The notes under the pieces are model-generated. The model worked only from the letters and a program-made list of their open reading frames with translations. It searched no databases and was not told the origin of the DNA. Position numbers and translations under genes: made by a program. 64,000 bases of DNA from Propionigenium maris DSM 9537 (GTDB taxonomy: Bacteria > Fusobacteriota > Fusobacteriia > Fusobacteriales > Fusobacteriaceae), in assembly GCF_027925155.1 (NCBI RefSeq), contig NZ_BSDY01000009.1:1-64000 (forward strand), read 5' to 3'. Shown in pieces: positions 8,909-17,600 of the stretch. Every line of letters starts with the position of its first letter. The stretch's first letter is position 1.

Positions 8909-8970
8909 CTCATAGCTGCTGATTTACGGTCAGCGTAGAAACTCTTGCCCCTATTGCAAAAATATATGAG
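8909..8970 (-). promoter_or_regulatory. Purine riboswitch aptamer (guanine-type)
   Basis: Minus-strand RNA shows the purine aptamer layout: P1 CTCATA/TATGAG, P2 with a GG-containing loop, invariant J2-3 GTTTCTAC, and P3 GCTGA/TCAGC with a CCGTAAA loop that can kiss the P2 loop. J3-1 reads AGC before P1, putting C at the position (C74) that selects guanine-like ligands. J1-2 is T-rich and departs from the usual consensus, so hypoxanthine, guanosine or 2'-deoxyguanosine cannot be excluded. Confidence 0.85.
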
Positions 8971-9122
8971 TGCCTTTTTTCATTATACCAATGATATTAA
9001 CATACTTTCTATAAAAAAAGTATGCCATATGGCACATTTTATATATACTATTACACTTCTATACTTCCTCCTCAATTATTTATATAAAAGCAGAGTGATG
9101 CTCCACTCCTTCTAAAACAATA

Positions 9123-9145
9123 AAAAAGAGACCCTGAGGTCTCTT
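9123..9145 (-). terminator. Terminator of second BMP lipoprotein gene
   Basis: AGAGACC/GGGTCTCT stem with a 3-nt loop followed by T6 on the minus strand, just after the stop codon. Confidence 0.85.
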
Positions 9146-9154
9146 CCCTATCTA

Positions 9155-10147
9155 TTATTTAACAACAACTTCTCCAGAAATAATCTTTTCCTCGATAGCC
9201 TTTATCTTAGCTAGCTTCTCCTCACCAATAAGGTCCTTTGTAAATTTAAACTCTGAAGTTGAAATTCCACCCTCCTTGATTCCGAACATTCTAACTCCGT
9301 TCTCAAGCTTTCCTTCAACTAGCTCTCCAGTAATTGTGTATAGTGAGTTATCTACTCTCTTCATCATAGAAGTAAGTACCTTACCCTCTACAGCTCCATC
9401 CTGGTCCGAGTCCACTCCTATTGCATATAGGTCCTCATTTTCACTTACTGCCTCAAGAAGTCCAAGTCCAGATCCACCAGCTACTCCATAGATGATGTCT
9501 GCATCGTTGTTCTTAAGTGCAAGGGAAAGCTCCTTTGCTTTAGCTGGATCGTTGAATGGGTTAGATCCACCTACATAAAGGCTTCTTACCTCTATATTAG
9601 GATTAACATACTCAGCACCTGCTACATATCCGTCTCTGAACTCATTCAGGAAGGACATATCTATTCCACCAATATATCCGATAGTATCTGTCTTAGTCAT
9701 CATTCCAGCTACTGCTCCAACCATGAAAGATCCTTCCTTACTGTTGAATAGGATAGATGTTACATTTGGCTCATCTACAACTGCATCTACAACTGCAAAC
9801 TTTGTATCTGGATAGTTAGGAGCTACCTCTTTTAACGGGCTCTCCATATTAAATCCAATTGCTACAACCAGGTCATATCCAGCAGCTGCATAGTCATCTA
9901 GGAACTGACCAAACTCTGAGATCGACGCTGGCTCTACATAGTTAAACTCAATATTGTAATCTTCCTTTGCTCTTACTAGTCCTGCATAGGCAGAATCATT
10001 AAATGATTTATCTCCAAGTCCTCCAGTGGAAAGAACCATTCCAACCTTTAGCTTCTTCTCCCCTGTATCAGCAGCTTCCTTCTTTCCTCCACATCCAGTG
10101 AACATTAATATCATTAAAACCCCTAAAAATAAAACTAACTTTTTCAT
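9155..10147 (-). CDS. BMP-family nucleoside-binding lipoprotein (paralogue)
   Basis: 330 residues from ATG 10147 (AGGAGGGAG upstream; the longer frame has no good site). Lipobox FTGC at 16-19. The sequence is strongly similar to its neighbour over the full length (GLGDKSFNDSAYAGL, DTIGYIGGIDMSFLNEFRDG), so the two arose by tandem duplication. It is predicted to bind purine or other nucleosides for an ABC importer encoded elsewhere. Unlike its neighbour it has no recognisable purine aptamer upstream. Its leader instead contains a hairpin and an 18-bp palindrome, so the duplicates are probably regulated differently. Confidence 0.88.
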   Translation of the reverse strand: MKKLVLFLGVLMILMFTGCGGKKEAADTGEKKLKVGMVLSTGGLGDKSFNDSAYAGLVRAKEDYNIEFNYVEPASISEFGQFLDDYAAAGYDLVVAIGFNMESPLKEVAPNYPDTKFAVVDAVVDEPNVTSILFNSKEGSFMVGAVAGMMTKTDTIGYIGGIDMSFLNEFRDGYVAGAEYVNPNIEVRSLYVGGSNPFNDPAKAKELSLALKNNDADIIYGVAGGSGLGLLEAVSENEDLYAIGVDSDQDGAVEGKVLTSMMKRVDNSLYTITGELVEGKLENGVRMFGIKEGGISTSEFKFTKDLIGEEKLAKIKAIEEKIISGEVVVK

Positions 10148-10481
10148 ATTCTGCTCCCTCCTAAAATACATATAGATACCTTTACTACAATATAAAGATA
10201 TCACTCCAGTGCAAGTCCAAATATCCCTTGCAGCCTTTTGGAATCCTCTTAGTATAAGGTAGTATGAGTATCTCTTAACTCCTAAAAAAATACTACCACG
10301 ATTCGACTAAAAAAATTAGGACACGTGTCCTAAAAAGTGAAAATAATTAACGATATACAGACTAATTGATCTGATAATGATCTTTTATAACTGCATTCAT
10401 TCATTTTAAATGATGGTTGTCAGATTGAAGAAAGAGTATAATACATACTCTAATATGCAGAGATCTTGAAGGAAGGTAACA
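10148..10481. promoter_or_regulatory. Leader of second BMP gene with an 18-bp palindrome
   Basis: No gene is seen. A perfect palindrome TTAGGACACGTGTCCTAA lies at 10316-10333, a candidate operator. Downstream on the minus strand are a GGTAGTAT/ATACTACC hairpin (near 10252-10297) and TGCAAG/CTTGCA near 10209-10235. This indicates a structured leader that does not match a riboswitch class I recognise. Confidence 0.5.
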
Positions 10482-10506
10482 AAAAAGGCCCCTATTGGGA
10501 CCTTCA
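10482..10506 (-). terminator. Terminator of lipoprotein gene
   Basis: AAGGTCCC/GGGGCCTT stem with an AATA loop followed by T-run on the minus strand; it also overlaps the stop region of the gene. Confidence 0.75.
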
Positions 10507-10510
10507 ATTA

Positions 10511-10969
10511 CTATATTTGGCTTTCTTCAAAAATTTGATTTATTACCTCTGTATCCTCCTTGGAAAGTTTCTGAGAGAAGTAGTTGTAACTCTCTATCCT
10601 TCCCTTTAGGCTGATCCCCTTATTCTCCTCTATCATTCCCTTAAACTTCTCCAGCTGCTCTCCTGCAAGGACAAACTCCCCCTCTACAGCTCTGATCCTT
10701 AAGACATCTTCACCATCAAAAATAAGAAGTCTCTCTATCCTTCCCTCTACCTTTAATGCTATATCTATAAGTAATCTGTCCTCCTCAAGGGATTTAAATA
10801 CTATCTCACCCTCGGTTTCAGGTATAGTCACCTGACATACCTCGCCGTTACTTATAAAAACTGCATTGCTTCTGACTAATTTTTCCTGTTCCCCACTTCT
10901 CTTATCGCTGCTACTGCAGGCTGTGAAAAGAAGCGACATCAATAATAGAATAAAGTATCTCTTTCTCAT
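10511..10969 (-). CDS. Hypothetical lipoprotein
   Basis: 152 residues. Signal peptide with lipobox FTAC (residues 15-18) followed by a Ser-rich linker (SSSDKRSGEQ) and a ~120-residue charged beta-rich domain. No family recognised. Monocistronic, with its own terminator; it lies between glgX and the BMP gene, all on the minus strand. Confidence 0.7.
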   Translation of the reverse strand: MRKRYFILLLMSLLFTACSSSDKRSGEQEKLVRSNAVFISNGEVCQVTIPETEGEIVFKSLEEDRLLIDIALKVEGRIERLLIFDGEDVLRIRAVEGEFVLAGEQLEKFKGMIEENKGISLKGRIESYNYFSQKLSKEDTEVINQIFEESQI

Positions 10970-11051
10970 AAACCATCCCCTCTCTAACCCAGTTTATACT
11001 TGGAAACATTATACACTTTTATTCTCTTTTCTTCAAATTAAAAATAACCTT

Positions 11052-11085
11052 AAAGAAGGAAGCTGTATCGAGCTCCCTTCCTTTA
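11052..11085 (-). terminator. Terminator of glgX
   Basis: Imperfect ~12-bp stem (AAAGGAAGGGAGCT with AGCTTCCTTCTTT) just after the debranching enzyme stop codon; the T tail is weak. Confidence 0.55.
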
Positions 11086-11126
11086 ACCATTTAATTAGGT
11101 TTTAAATTTAAAACAAAAATACTCTT

Positions 11127-13199
11127 TTAATATGCAAAATCCGATATAAATATCACTGAACTTCTGTTCTTAACAGGATAAGTTTCACTATCTACCACCT
11201 TTGGCCGTTCTAAAAAGTCGTCCTTTCTACCAGTATCGGCTATTCTGTACCACTTCTTTCCCTTGATTCGTGGAAGCTGAAACTCAAGGTCCTTATGGTA
11301 GGAGTTCAGGATTACATATATATCGTTATCCTTTTCAGCGCCCTCTATTACATCACTGCCGTCTATTAAAAAAGCTAGTGTTTTTGAGTTCTTGGACCAG
11401 TCTGGCTTATTAACCTTCACACCGTGCCAGCTTATATCTGTGAAGCCGTTACCGTCTATGTCCTGATCTGTAAAGAAGTGGCTTCTCTTTAGAGACGGAT
11501 GGATCTTCCTGAACTTAATCATATTCTTGGTAAAATTATATATGTCGTGGTTTTCCTCCAGCTTCGACCAGTCCAGCCAGTTGAGCTCATTGTCCTGACA
11601 GTATGCATTGTTGTTCCCCTGCTGGGTTTTCCCCATCTCATCTCCCATGAGGATCATAGGCACCCCCTGGGAAAGCATGAGTATAACCATAAAGTTTTTT
11701 ATCTGCCTCTTTCTCAGCTCTACTATACTCTTATCTGTGCTCTTTCCCTCTACACCGTGGTTCCAGGAGTTGTTGTGGGTCTCTCCGTCTCTGTTGTGCT
11801 CCCCATTGGCATGGTTATGCTTCTCATTGTAGGAAACAAGGTCCATCATGGTGAAGCCGTCGTGAGCTGTTATAAAGTTTATACTGTGGAATGGTTTACG
11901 ATCTAACTTTTTAAAGAGATCGGGGCTTCCAACTATCCTTGTTGCCAGATCACTTACCTGTCCCTTATCCCCCTTAACAAACTTTCTCACTGTATCCCTG
12001 AACTTTCCATTCCACTCAGCCCATCCACAGGGGAACTCTCCCAGGAAGTATCCTCCCGCTGCATCCCACCCCTCAGCTATGAGTTTAGCTCCAGATAGTA
12101 CCGAGTCATCTGCAATATCCTTGAGAAGGGACATATCTCCTATCCATCTTCCCTCGGAATCCCTTCCTAAGATAGCAGCCAGGTCAAATCTGAATCCATC
12201 TACATTCATCTGACCATACCAGTATCTGAGGCAGTCTATGACCAGCTCTTTCACCACAGCATGGCTGCAGTTAAGGGTATTACCTGTACCAGAGTAGTTG
12301 GAGTAATACATCTTCATATCTTCAAGCATATAATAGATACTATTGTCCAGCCCCTTAAAGGAGACTACTGGTCCCGCTTCATTCCCCTCTCCAGTATGGT
12401 TGAATACCACATCCAGGATAACCTCGATGTCTGCTTCGTGAAGGGCCCTTACAAGCTCCCTGAACTGTATTACCTGCTGCCCTACTATGGCTCCCACAGT
12501 TTTATCTCCTGAGATAAAGTTGGAGGTAGGGGCATAGAATCCTATTGGATTGTATCCCCATACATTCTTTAACTTCTCCCCTGTAAAGGGGTTCATTCCC
12601 ACAATGTCATTTTCATCAAACTCAAATACCGGAAGAAGCTCAACAGCAGTAACTCCCAGATCCTTTAGGTAGTCTATCTTTTCAATAACTCCCCTGTAGG
12701 TACCCTTATTTTCCACTCCAGAGTTTGGATTCATCGTAAAGAGTCTTACGTGCATCTCATATATTATTGTATCCTTAAACTCCCTTCTGGGCCTCAGGAC
12801 CCCATCCCAGTGAAAGTGACTGGAATCCACTATAAGCCCCTTACGGGTTGATCCAAGGCAGTCCTCCTTGGGAGTGATACTCTTTGCATAGGGGTCCAGA
12901 AGAAGCCTTCTGTTGTCAAATCTGTGACCCAGGTTCAGATCGAAGGGCCCGCTTGCTCTCCATCCATAGTAGTATCCTGCTGTAAGACCTTCTATATATA
13001 TATGCCAGGTATCCCCTGTTTTATTTTTTTTATCATCCAGCTCATAGGTATAGAGGGGCTTGCAATCATTTGCTTCCTTATATATCTCAAGGGTCATCTT
13101 CTCTGCATTTCTTGAGAAGATTCCAAAGTTAACCCCGTTACCCAATACAATAGCCCCTTTAAAGTATAAGCCCGGCAGGACTCTTAATTCACCATTCAT
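11127..13199 (-). CDS. glgX: Glycogen debranching enzyme (GlgX/isoamylase-type, GH13)
   Basis: 690 residues, typical for GlgX/TreX. An N-terminal CBM48 domain (to ~130) precedes a GH13 barrel with the conserved regions EVILDVVFNHTGEG (near 255), the nucleophile region DGFRFDLAAILGRD (near 335), the acid LIAEGWDAAGGY (near 370) and FITAHDGFTMMDLVSYN (near 440). It hydrolyses alpha-1,6 branches of glycogen limit dextrins in the cytoplasm. GGGAGGTG precedes ATG 13199. It is not clustered with other glycogen genes here. Confidence 0.93.
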   Translation of the reverse strand: MNGELRVLPGLYFKGAIVLGNGVNFGIFSRNAEKMTLEIYKEANDCKPLYTYELDDKKNKTGDTWHIYIEGLTAGYYYGWRASGPFDLNLGHRFDNRRLLLDPYAKSITPKEDCLGSTRKGLIVDSSHFHWDGVLRPRREFKDTIIYEMHVRLFTMNPNSGVENKGTYRGVIEKIDYLKDLGVTAVELLPVFEFDENDIVGMNPFTGEKLKNVWGYNPIGFYAPTSNFISGDKTVGAIVGQQVIQFRELVRALHEADIEVILDVVFNHTGEGNEAGPVVSFKGLDNSIYYMLEDMKMYYSNYSGTGNTLNCSHAVVKELVIDCLRYWYGQMNVDGFRFDLAAILGRDSEGRWIGDMSLLKDIADDSVLSGAKLIAEGWDAAGGYFLGEFPCGWAEWNGKFRDTVRKFVKGDKGQVSDLATRIVGSPDLFKKLDRKPFHSINFITAHDGFTMMDLVSYNEKHNHANGEHNRDGETHNNSWNHGVEGKSTDKSIVELRKRQIKNFMVILMLSQGVPMILMGDEMGKTQQGNNNAYCQDNELNWLDWSKLEENHDIYNFTKNMIKFRKIHPSLKRSHFFTDQDIDGNGFTDISWHGVKVNKPDWSKNSKTLAFLIDGSDVIEGAEKDNDIYVILNSYHKDLEFQLPRIKGKKWYRIADTGRKDDFLERPKVVDSETYPVKNRSSVIFISDFAY

Positions 13200-13292
13200 T
13201 TTAATACACCTCCCATTTCCCTATAAAGTCTTACAAAGAAACAAAGGGAAATCCTTCTTTGGGAAAAATAGATTCAGGCGTTCAACTTAAAA

Positions 13293-13310
13293 GGGCAGCC
13301 TCAGCTGCCC
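13293..13310 (-). terminator. Terminator of nitroreductase gene
   Basis: GGGCAGC/GCTGCCC stem with a 4-nt loop followed by TTTT on the minus strand. Confidence 0.7.
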
Positions 13311-13316
13311 CTGTTC

Positions 13317-13805
13317 TTAATAGTAGTCTTCCTCTTTATATGGAGGTTTTACCTCATTGGGATATCCCAGGGTTATAACACAGAGAACCCTTCTTCCCTC
13401 CTCTATGCCCAGGATCTCCCTGACCCTGACTTCAGCATCTCCCCCCTCAGGTGTAAACCTTCCCCTGAACTGTACCCAGCAGGATCCCAGTCCCTGGTTG
13501 TGGGCCTCAAGCTGCATGAAGGTAGAGGCGATAGAGCAGTCCTCTACCCAGGTATCCGATTTCTCCTCATCTCCCACAACTACAATTCCCATAGGAGCAT
13601 CCTTTACAAAGAGGCCCCCCTTGGGTTTAACCTGAGACAATTTAAGCATCGTGTCTCTGTCCTCTGCCACTATGAATTCCCATGGTTTTTTATTCTTTCC
13701 GCTGGGAGCCATCCTGCCAGCTGCTAGAATTGTTCTTACCTTCTCCCCCTCTACTGTCTTATCCTGATACTTCCTTATACTTCTTCTCCCCATGAGAGTA
13801 TCCAT
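13317..13805 (-). CDS. Nitroreductase-family flavoprotein
   Basis: 162 residues from the second of two adjacent ATGs (better spacing to GGAGG). The N-terminus GRRSIRKYQDKTV and AGRMAPSGKNKKPWEFIVAE (about 25-45) are the FMN-binding signature. The C-terminal part has the VCVITLGYPNE strand. The family reduces nitro compounds, quinones or other electron acceptors with NAD(P)H. At ~160 residues it is one of the short, single-domain members. Substrate unknown. Confidence 0.85.
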   Translation of the reverse strand: MDTLMGRRSIRKYQDKTVEGEKVRTILAAGRMAPSGKNKKPWEFIVAEDRDTMLKLSQVKPKGGLFVKDAPMGIVVVGDEEKSDTWVEDCSIASTFMQLEAHNQGLGSCWVQFRGRFTPEGGDAEVRVREILGIEEGRRVLCVITLGYPNEVKPPYKEEDYY

Positions 13806-13868
13806 CATCTTCCTCCTCCAGTGGTTTTTACTACCTATTTTACTCCATTATCCCTCCTTTGAAAACCC

Positions 13869-14429
13869 CTATTGTGAAAGAAGAAGTTTAGCCACTAGCC
13901 TGTATTCAGATCCGTGGTTGGTGAGGTCGCTCCTTATAAGAAGTATCTCCTTAACCAGGAACTTATACTCCCCTCCCTCTCCGCTTAGCTGATCTATCCG
14001 TTCCTTTATAGCCTCTGTGACACTCCTACTGCGCACAGCCCCTCTGGCAAGGGTCAGGTGGGGCTCATAGGGCCTCCTGTCCTTGCTTTCAAGGGCTTCC
14101 CCACTTCTCTCAGTGAGGTACTGGTTGATCTCTCTGAGTTCATCTCTGCCCTGACCCACATCCTTATATATAACCTTTACAGCTCCCCTCTTATCATAGA
14201 AAGCCCCCATCCCCTTGAGGGTCATATAGAACTTGGGGAAGGTGTTCTTCTCTATAGCATTTGCCAGGAGCTCTACATTCTTAGCCTCTACCTCCCCTAA
14301 GAATAAAAGGGTTATATGGTAGTGGTGTATAGATACTAGCTTTACAGGAAGGTCCTCAAACTTCTTAACCTCCCTCCATACATTTCTCTTTATATCCTCT
14401 GGTATTTCCACTGCATAAAATAGTCTCAT
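13869..14429 (-). CDS. thpR: RNA 2',3'-cyclic phosphodiesterase
   Basis: 186 residues, standard length for ThpR/LigT. Two HxT motifs are visible: HYHITLLFLG (near 38) and EPHLTLARG (near 125). They form the 2H-phosphoesterase active site that opens 2',3'-cyclic phosphates. The start is ATG 14429 with GAGGTGG upstream. Cellular role is poorly known in the family. Confidence 0.88.
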   Translation of the reverse strand: MRLFYAVEIPEDIKRNVWREVKKFEDLPVKLVSIHHYHITLLFLGEVEAKNVELLANAIEKNTFPKFYMTLKGMGAFYDKRGAVKVIYKDVGQGRDELREINQYLTERSGEALESKDRRPYEPHLTLARGAVRSRSVTEAIKERIDQLSGEGGEYKFLVKEILLIRSDLTNHGSEYRLVAKLLLSQ

Positions 14430-14481
14430 ATGACCACCTCTTAATTACATTTTACCCCCTTCCAGAAAAAATCCTTCTCCC

Positions 14482-14506
14482 AGACCTGCTATGGACAGGT
14501 CTTTTT
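14482..14506 (+). terminator. Plus-strand terminator upstream of gltB
   Basis: AGACCTG/CAGGTCT hairpin followed by TTTTT on the plus strand, upstream of the predicted gltB promoter. No plus-strand gene precedes it, so it may insulate gltB from antisense readthrough. Confidence 0.55.
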
Positions 14507-14517
14507 CCATATAGCCC

Positions 14518-14547
14518 TTGACTTGGGGTATATAACTATTGTAATAT
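14518..14547 (+). promoter_or_regulatory. Predicted gltB promoter
   Basis: TTGACT (14518-14523), 18-nt spacer, TAATAT (14542-14547), about 70 nt ahead of the gltB start. Confidence 0.5.
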
Positions 14548-14616
14548 ATCTACTAATATCTTTTGTACATTTTTTGAGTATTAATGTTTTATTTTTTTAA
14601 ACTAGGGGGAAGTAAT

Positions 14617-17600
14617 ATGAGGGAACATTCTAATTGCGGAATTGGTGTAGTAGCCAATATGAATAACCTGGCTGAACACCAGATTATCCGAGACGGTCTG
14701 AAGATGTTGAAGAGGCTGGAACACAGGGGTGGAACCCTGAGAGACGGAAGCGGAGACGGGGCAGGAATGATGCTCCAGATCCCAAGGGAGTTTTTTAAAA
14801 AAGTACTGGGAGTGGAGGGGGAATACTACGTAGCTATGACCTTTCTTCCCCAGGAGGAGAAGAGAAGAAGGTTCTGTGAAGAGATCATATCCACCGAATT
14901 AGAGGAAGCAGGCCTTACTATCCTGGGATCAAGGGTGGTCCCTGTTAGGAAAGAAGTACTGGGAGAAAGTGCCAGAAGATCACTCCCTGTGATCTGCCAG
15001 TACTTCATCGAGGGAGGAAGGGATGAGTTCACTATGTATTCCCTCAGAAGAAGGATGGAGAAAAGAATCTACAGGGAGATGGAAAAAAGGGAGTTTTACT
15101 TTACCTCATTTTCCAACAGAACTATTGTATATAAGGGGCTTATAACTCCCCAACAGTTCTATGAGTTCTATGAAGACCTTCTGGATGAGGAGTTCAAGTC
15201 AGCCTATGTAATGATCCATCAGAGGTTTAGTACAAATACTCTTCCATCATGGGATCTTGCTCATCCCTTCAGGGTATTGGAGCATAACGGGGAGATAAAC
15301 ACCATTGCAGGGAACAGGGGCTGGATCGAGGCCAGGAAGGGAGAGATCTATTCAGATGAGTATCCTAAGGAGGAAGTAGAGGAGCTCTTTCCCCTTACCT
15401 CTGTGAATAACTCAGACAGTGCGAACCTGGACAGCGTGGTAGAGTTCCTCATGCATACAGGAAGAAAACTCCCCGAGATACTTACCACTCTTGTACCCCA
15501 GGCATGGGAGGGGAGAAGGACCCTTGAACCTAAACTCAAGAAGTACTATGAGGCCAAATCCCTTGTGATGGAGCCATGGGACGGTCCTGCAGGTCTTATC
15601 ACTAGTAATGGGGAGGAGATCTTTGCAACCCTCGACAGGAACGGTCTAAGGCCTATGAGGTATACCATTACCACCGACAACAAACTAATCATTTCATCTG
15701 AGATGGGAGTTCTCGATACAGAATTTTCAAAGATTAAAACCAGCGGGAAATTAAGTGCCGGGGAGTTTTTATACCTGGATTTGAAGGAAAAACGACTTCT
15801 TCCCCGGGAGGAGATAGTGGGGTTAATCACAGAAACCACAGACTTTAAGGAGGAGGTGAAAAACCTCAGGTTACACAGAAGGGATCTGGCCCCAGGAAAA
15901 ACCTCTATAGGTAGTGTCACAGAAACAATGAAGAGGTTCTCCTATACCAGGGAGGATCTAGAGATCTCCATAGACTACCTCCAGGAAAACAGCATGGAGA
16001 TGGTCACTTCGGCTACCTATGACATCCCCCTGGCTGTTCTCGATGAGGATCACCCCAGATTATTCTTTGACTACTTCAGGCAGAAGTTTGCCCAGGTGAC
16101 CAACCCTCCTATAGATTCCATAAGGGAGGCATCTGTATTCTCCCTGACATCCACCTATGGGGCCAAGAAGAACCTGCTGGATCCAAGGGAGTACAGGGGA
16201 GTAATCCATATGTTTCCATCACCTGTAGTATCCAATAAAAATATAGATAACCTTCTGAAGGAGGGGGCTGTATCTGTCTCCACAGCTTTTACAGATAATA
16301 TAGAGAAAGCCATGGATAGAGTTGTAGAAAGGTGTTTAAACCTTGCAAGAATGGGAAGAAATATCATACTGAGCGACAGAAACAGTTCTAGGAGTATTCC
16401 CATCCTTCTCATCTCCTCAGCTGTCCACCACGCCCTTGTAGAGAAGGGCCTCAGGAGTAAGGTAGGGATTGGGGTGGAAAGCGGTGAAGTACGTGAGATC
16501 GGTCACTATGCTCTTCTAATAGGATATGGAGTGGATATAGTTAACCCATACCTTGTTCTGGATTACCTTGCTGCTGAAAACAAAGACCTCACCCCATATT
16601 ATATGGGAGTGGACAATGGTATAAAGAAGATCATGTCCAAGATGGGGATCTCTTCAGTGGCTTCATATAGGGGAGCTAAGATATTTGAAGCAGTAGGATT
16701 ATCCTCTGCCCTGTGTAAAAGATACCTTGGAGATACTCCTACAGAGATAGAGGGGATCGGATTGAAGGAGATAGAGGAGGAGCTCTGTGCAAGGGAGAGG
16801 GCAGAATACTCCCCAGATAGGAGCATAGGAGAGTTTAGCAGCATTAGAAAGGGGATACTCCACAGGGATTCCCCTGAAAATGCTAGGATTCTTCACAGTG
16901 CATTGAAGGATAAAAATTATAATCTATACAGGAAGTACAGCAGCTCCCTTAACAAAGGGAACTACTCCCTTAGAAACAGGTTCTCTCTAAAGGTTAATCC
17001 AATCCCTCTTCATGAGGTGGAGAGCGAGAGAGAGATAATGAAGAGGTTTGTAGCAGGAGCCATGTCCTTTGGAGCTCTCTCAAAAAGGACCCACGAAAAT
17101 ATAGCCACCGTTTTTAATACAATTGGTGCTGCGTCAAACTCAGGGGAGGGCGGTGAGAACCCAGAGAGATTTAATAGCCCTTCTGCTTCAAAGATAAAAC
17201 AGATAGCCAGCGGAAGATTTGGAGTAACAACCAGCTACCTTATGAGTGCTCATGAGATTCAGATTAAGATGGGACAGGGGTCAAAGCCAGGAGAGGGGGG
17301 ACACCTTCCAGGAGCAAAGGTAAATAAGGAGATCGCCAGAGTGAGAAATACTGTAGATGGCATCGATCTTATCTCTCCGCCGCCCCACCATGATATCTAC
17401 TCTATAGAGGACCTGGCACAGCTTATCTATGATATTAAAAATCTCAATACAAAAGCCAGTGTCAGTGTAAAACTCGCCAGTGAATCAGGGGTAGGTATTA
17501 TAGCCAGCGGTACAGTGAAGGCAGGAGCTGATAAGGTGGTTATCTCTGGAAGTGACGGGGGTACTGGAGCGGCCATGGCCTCCTCCCTAAAGTATGCTGC

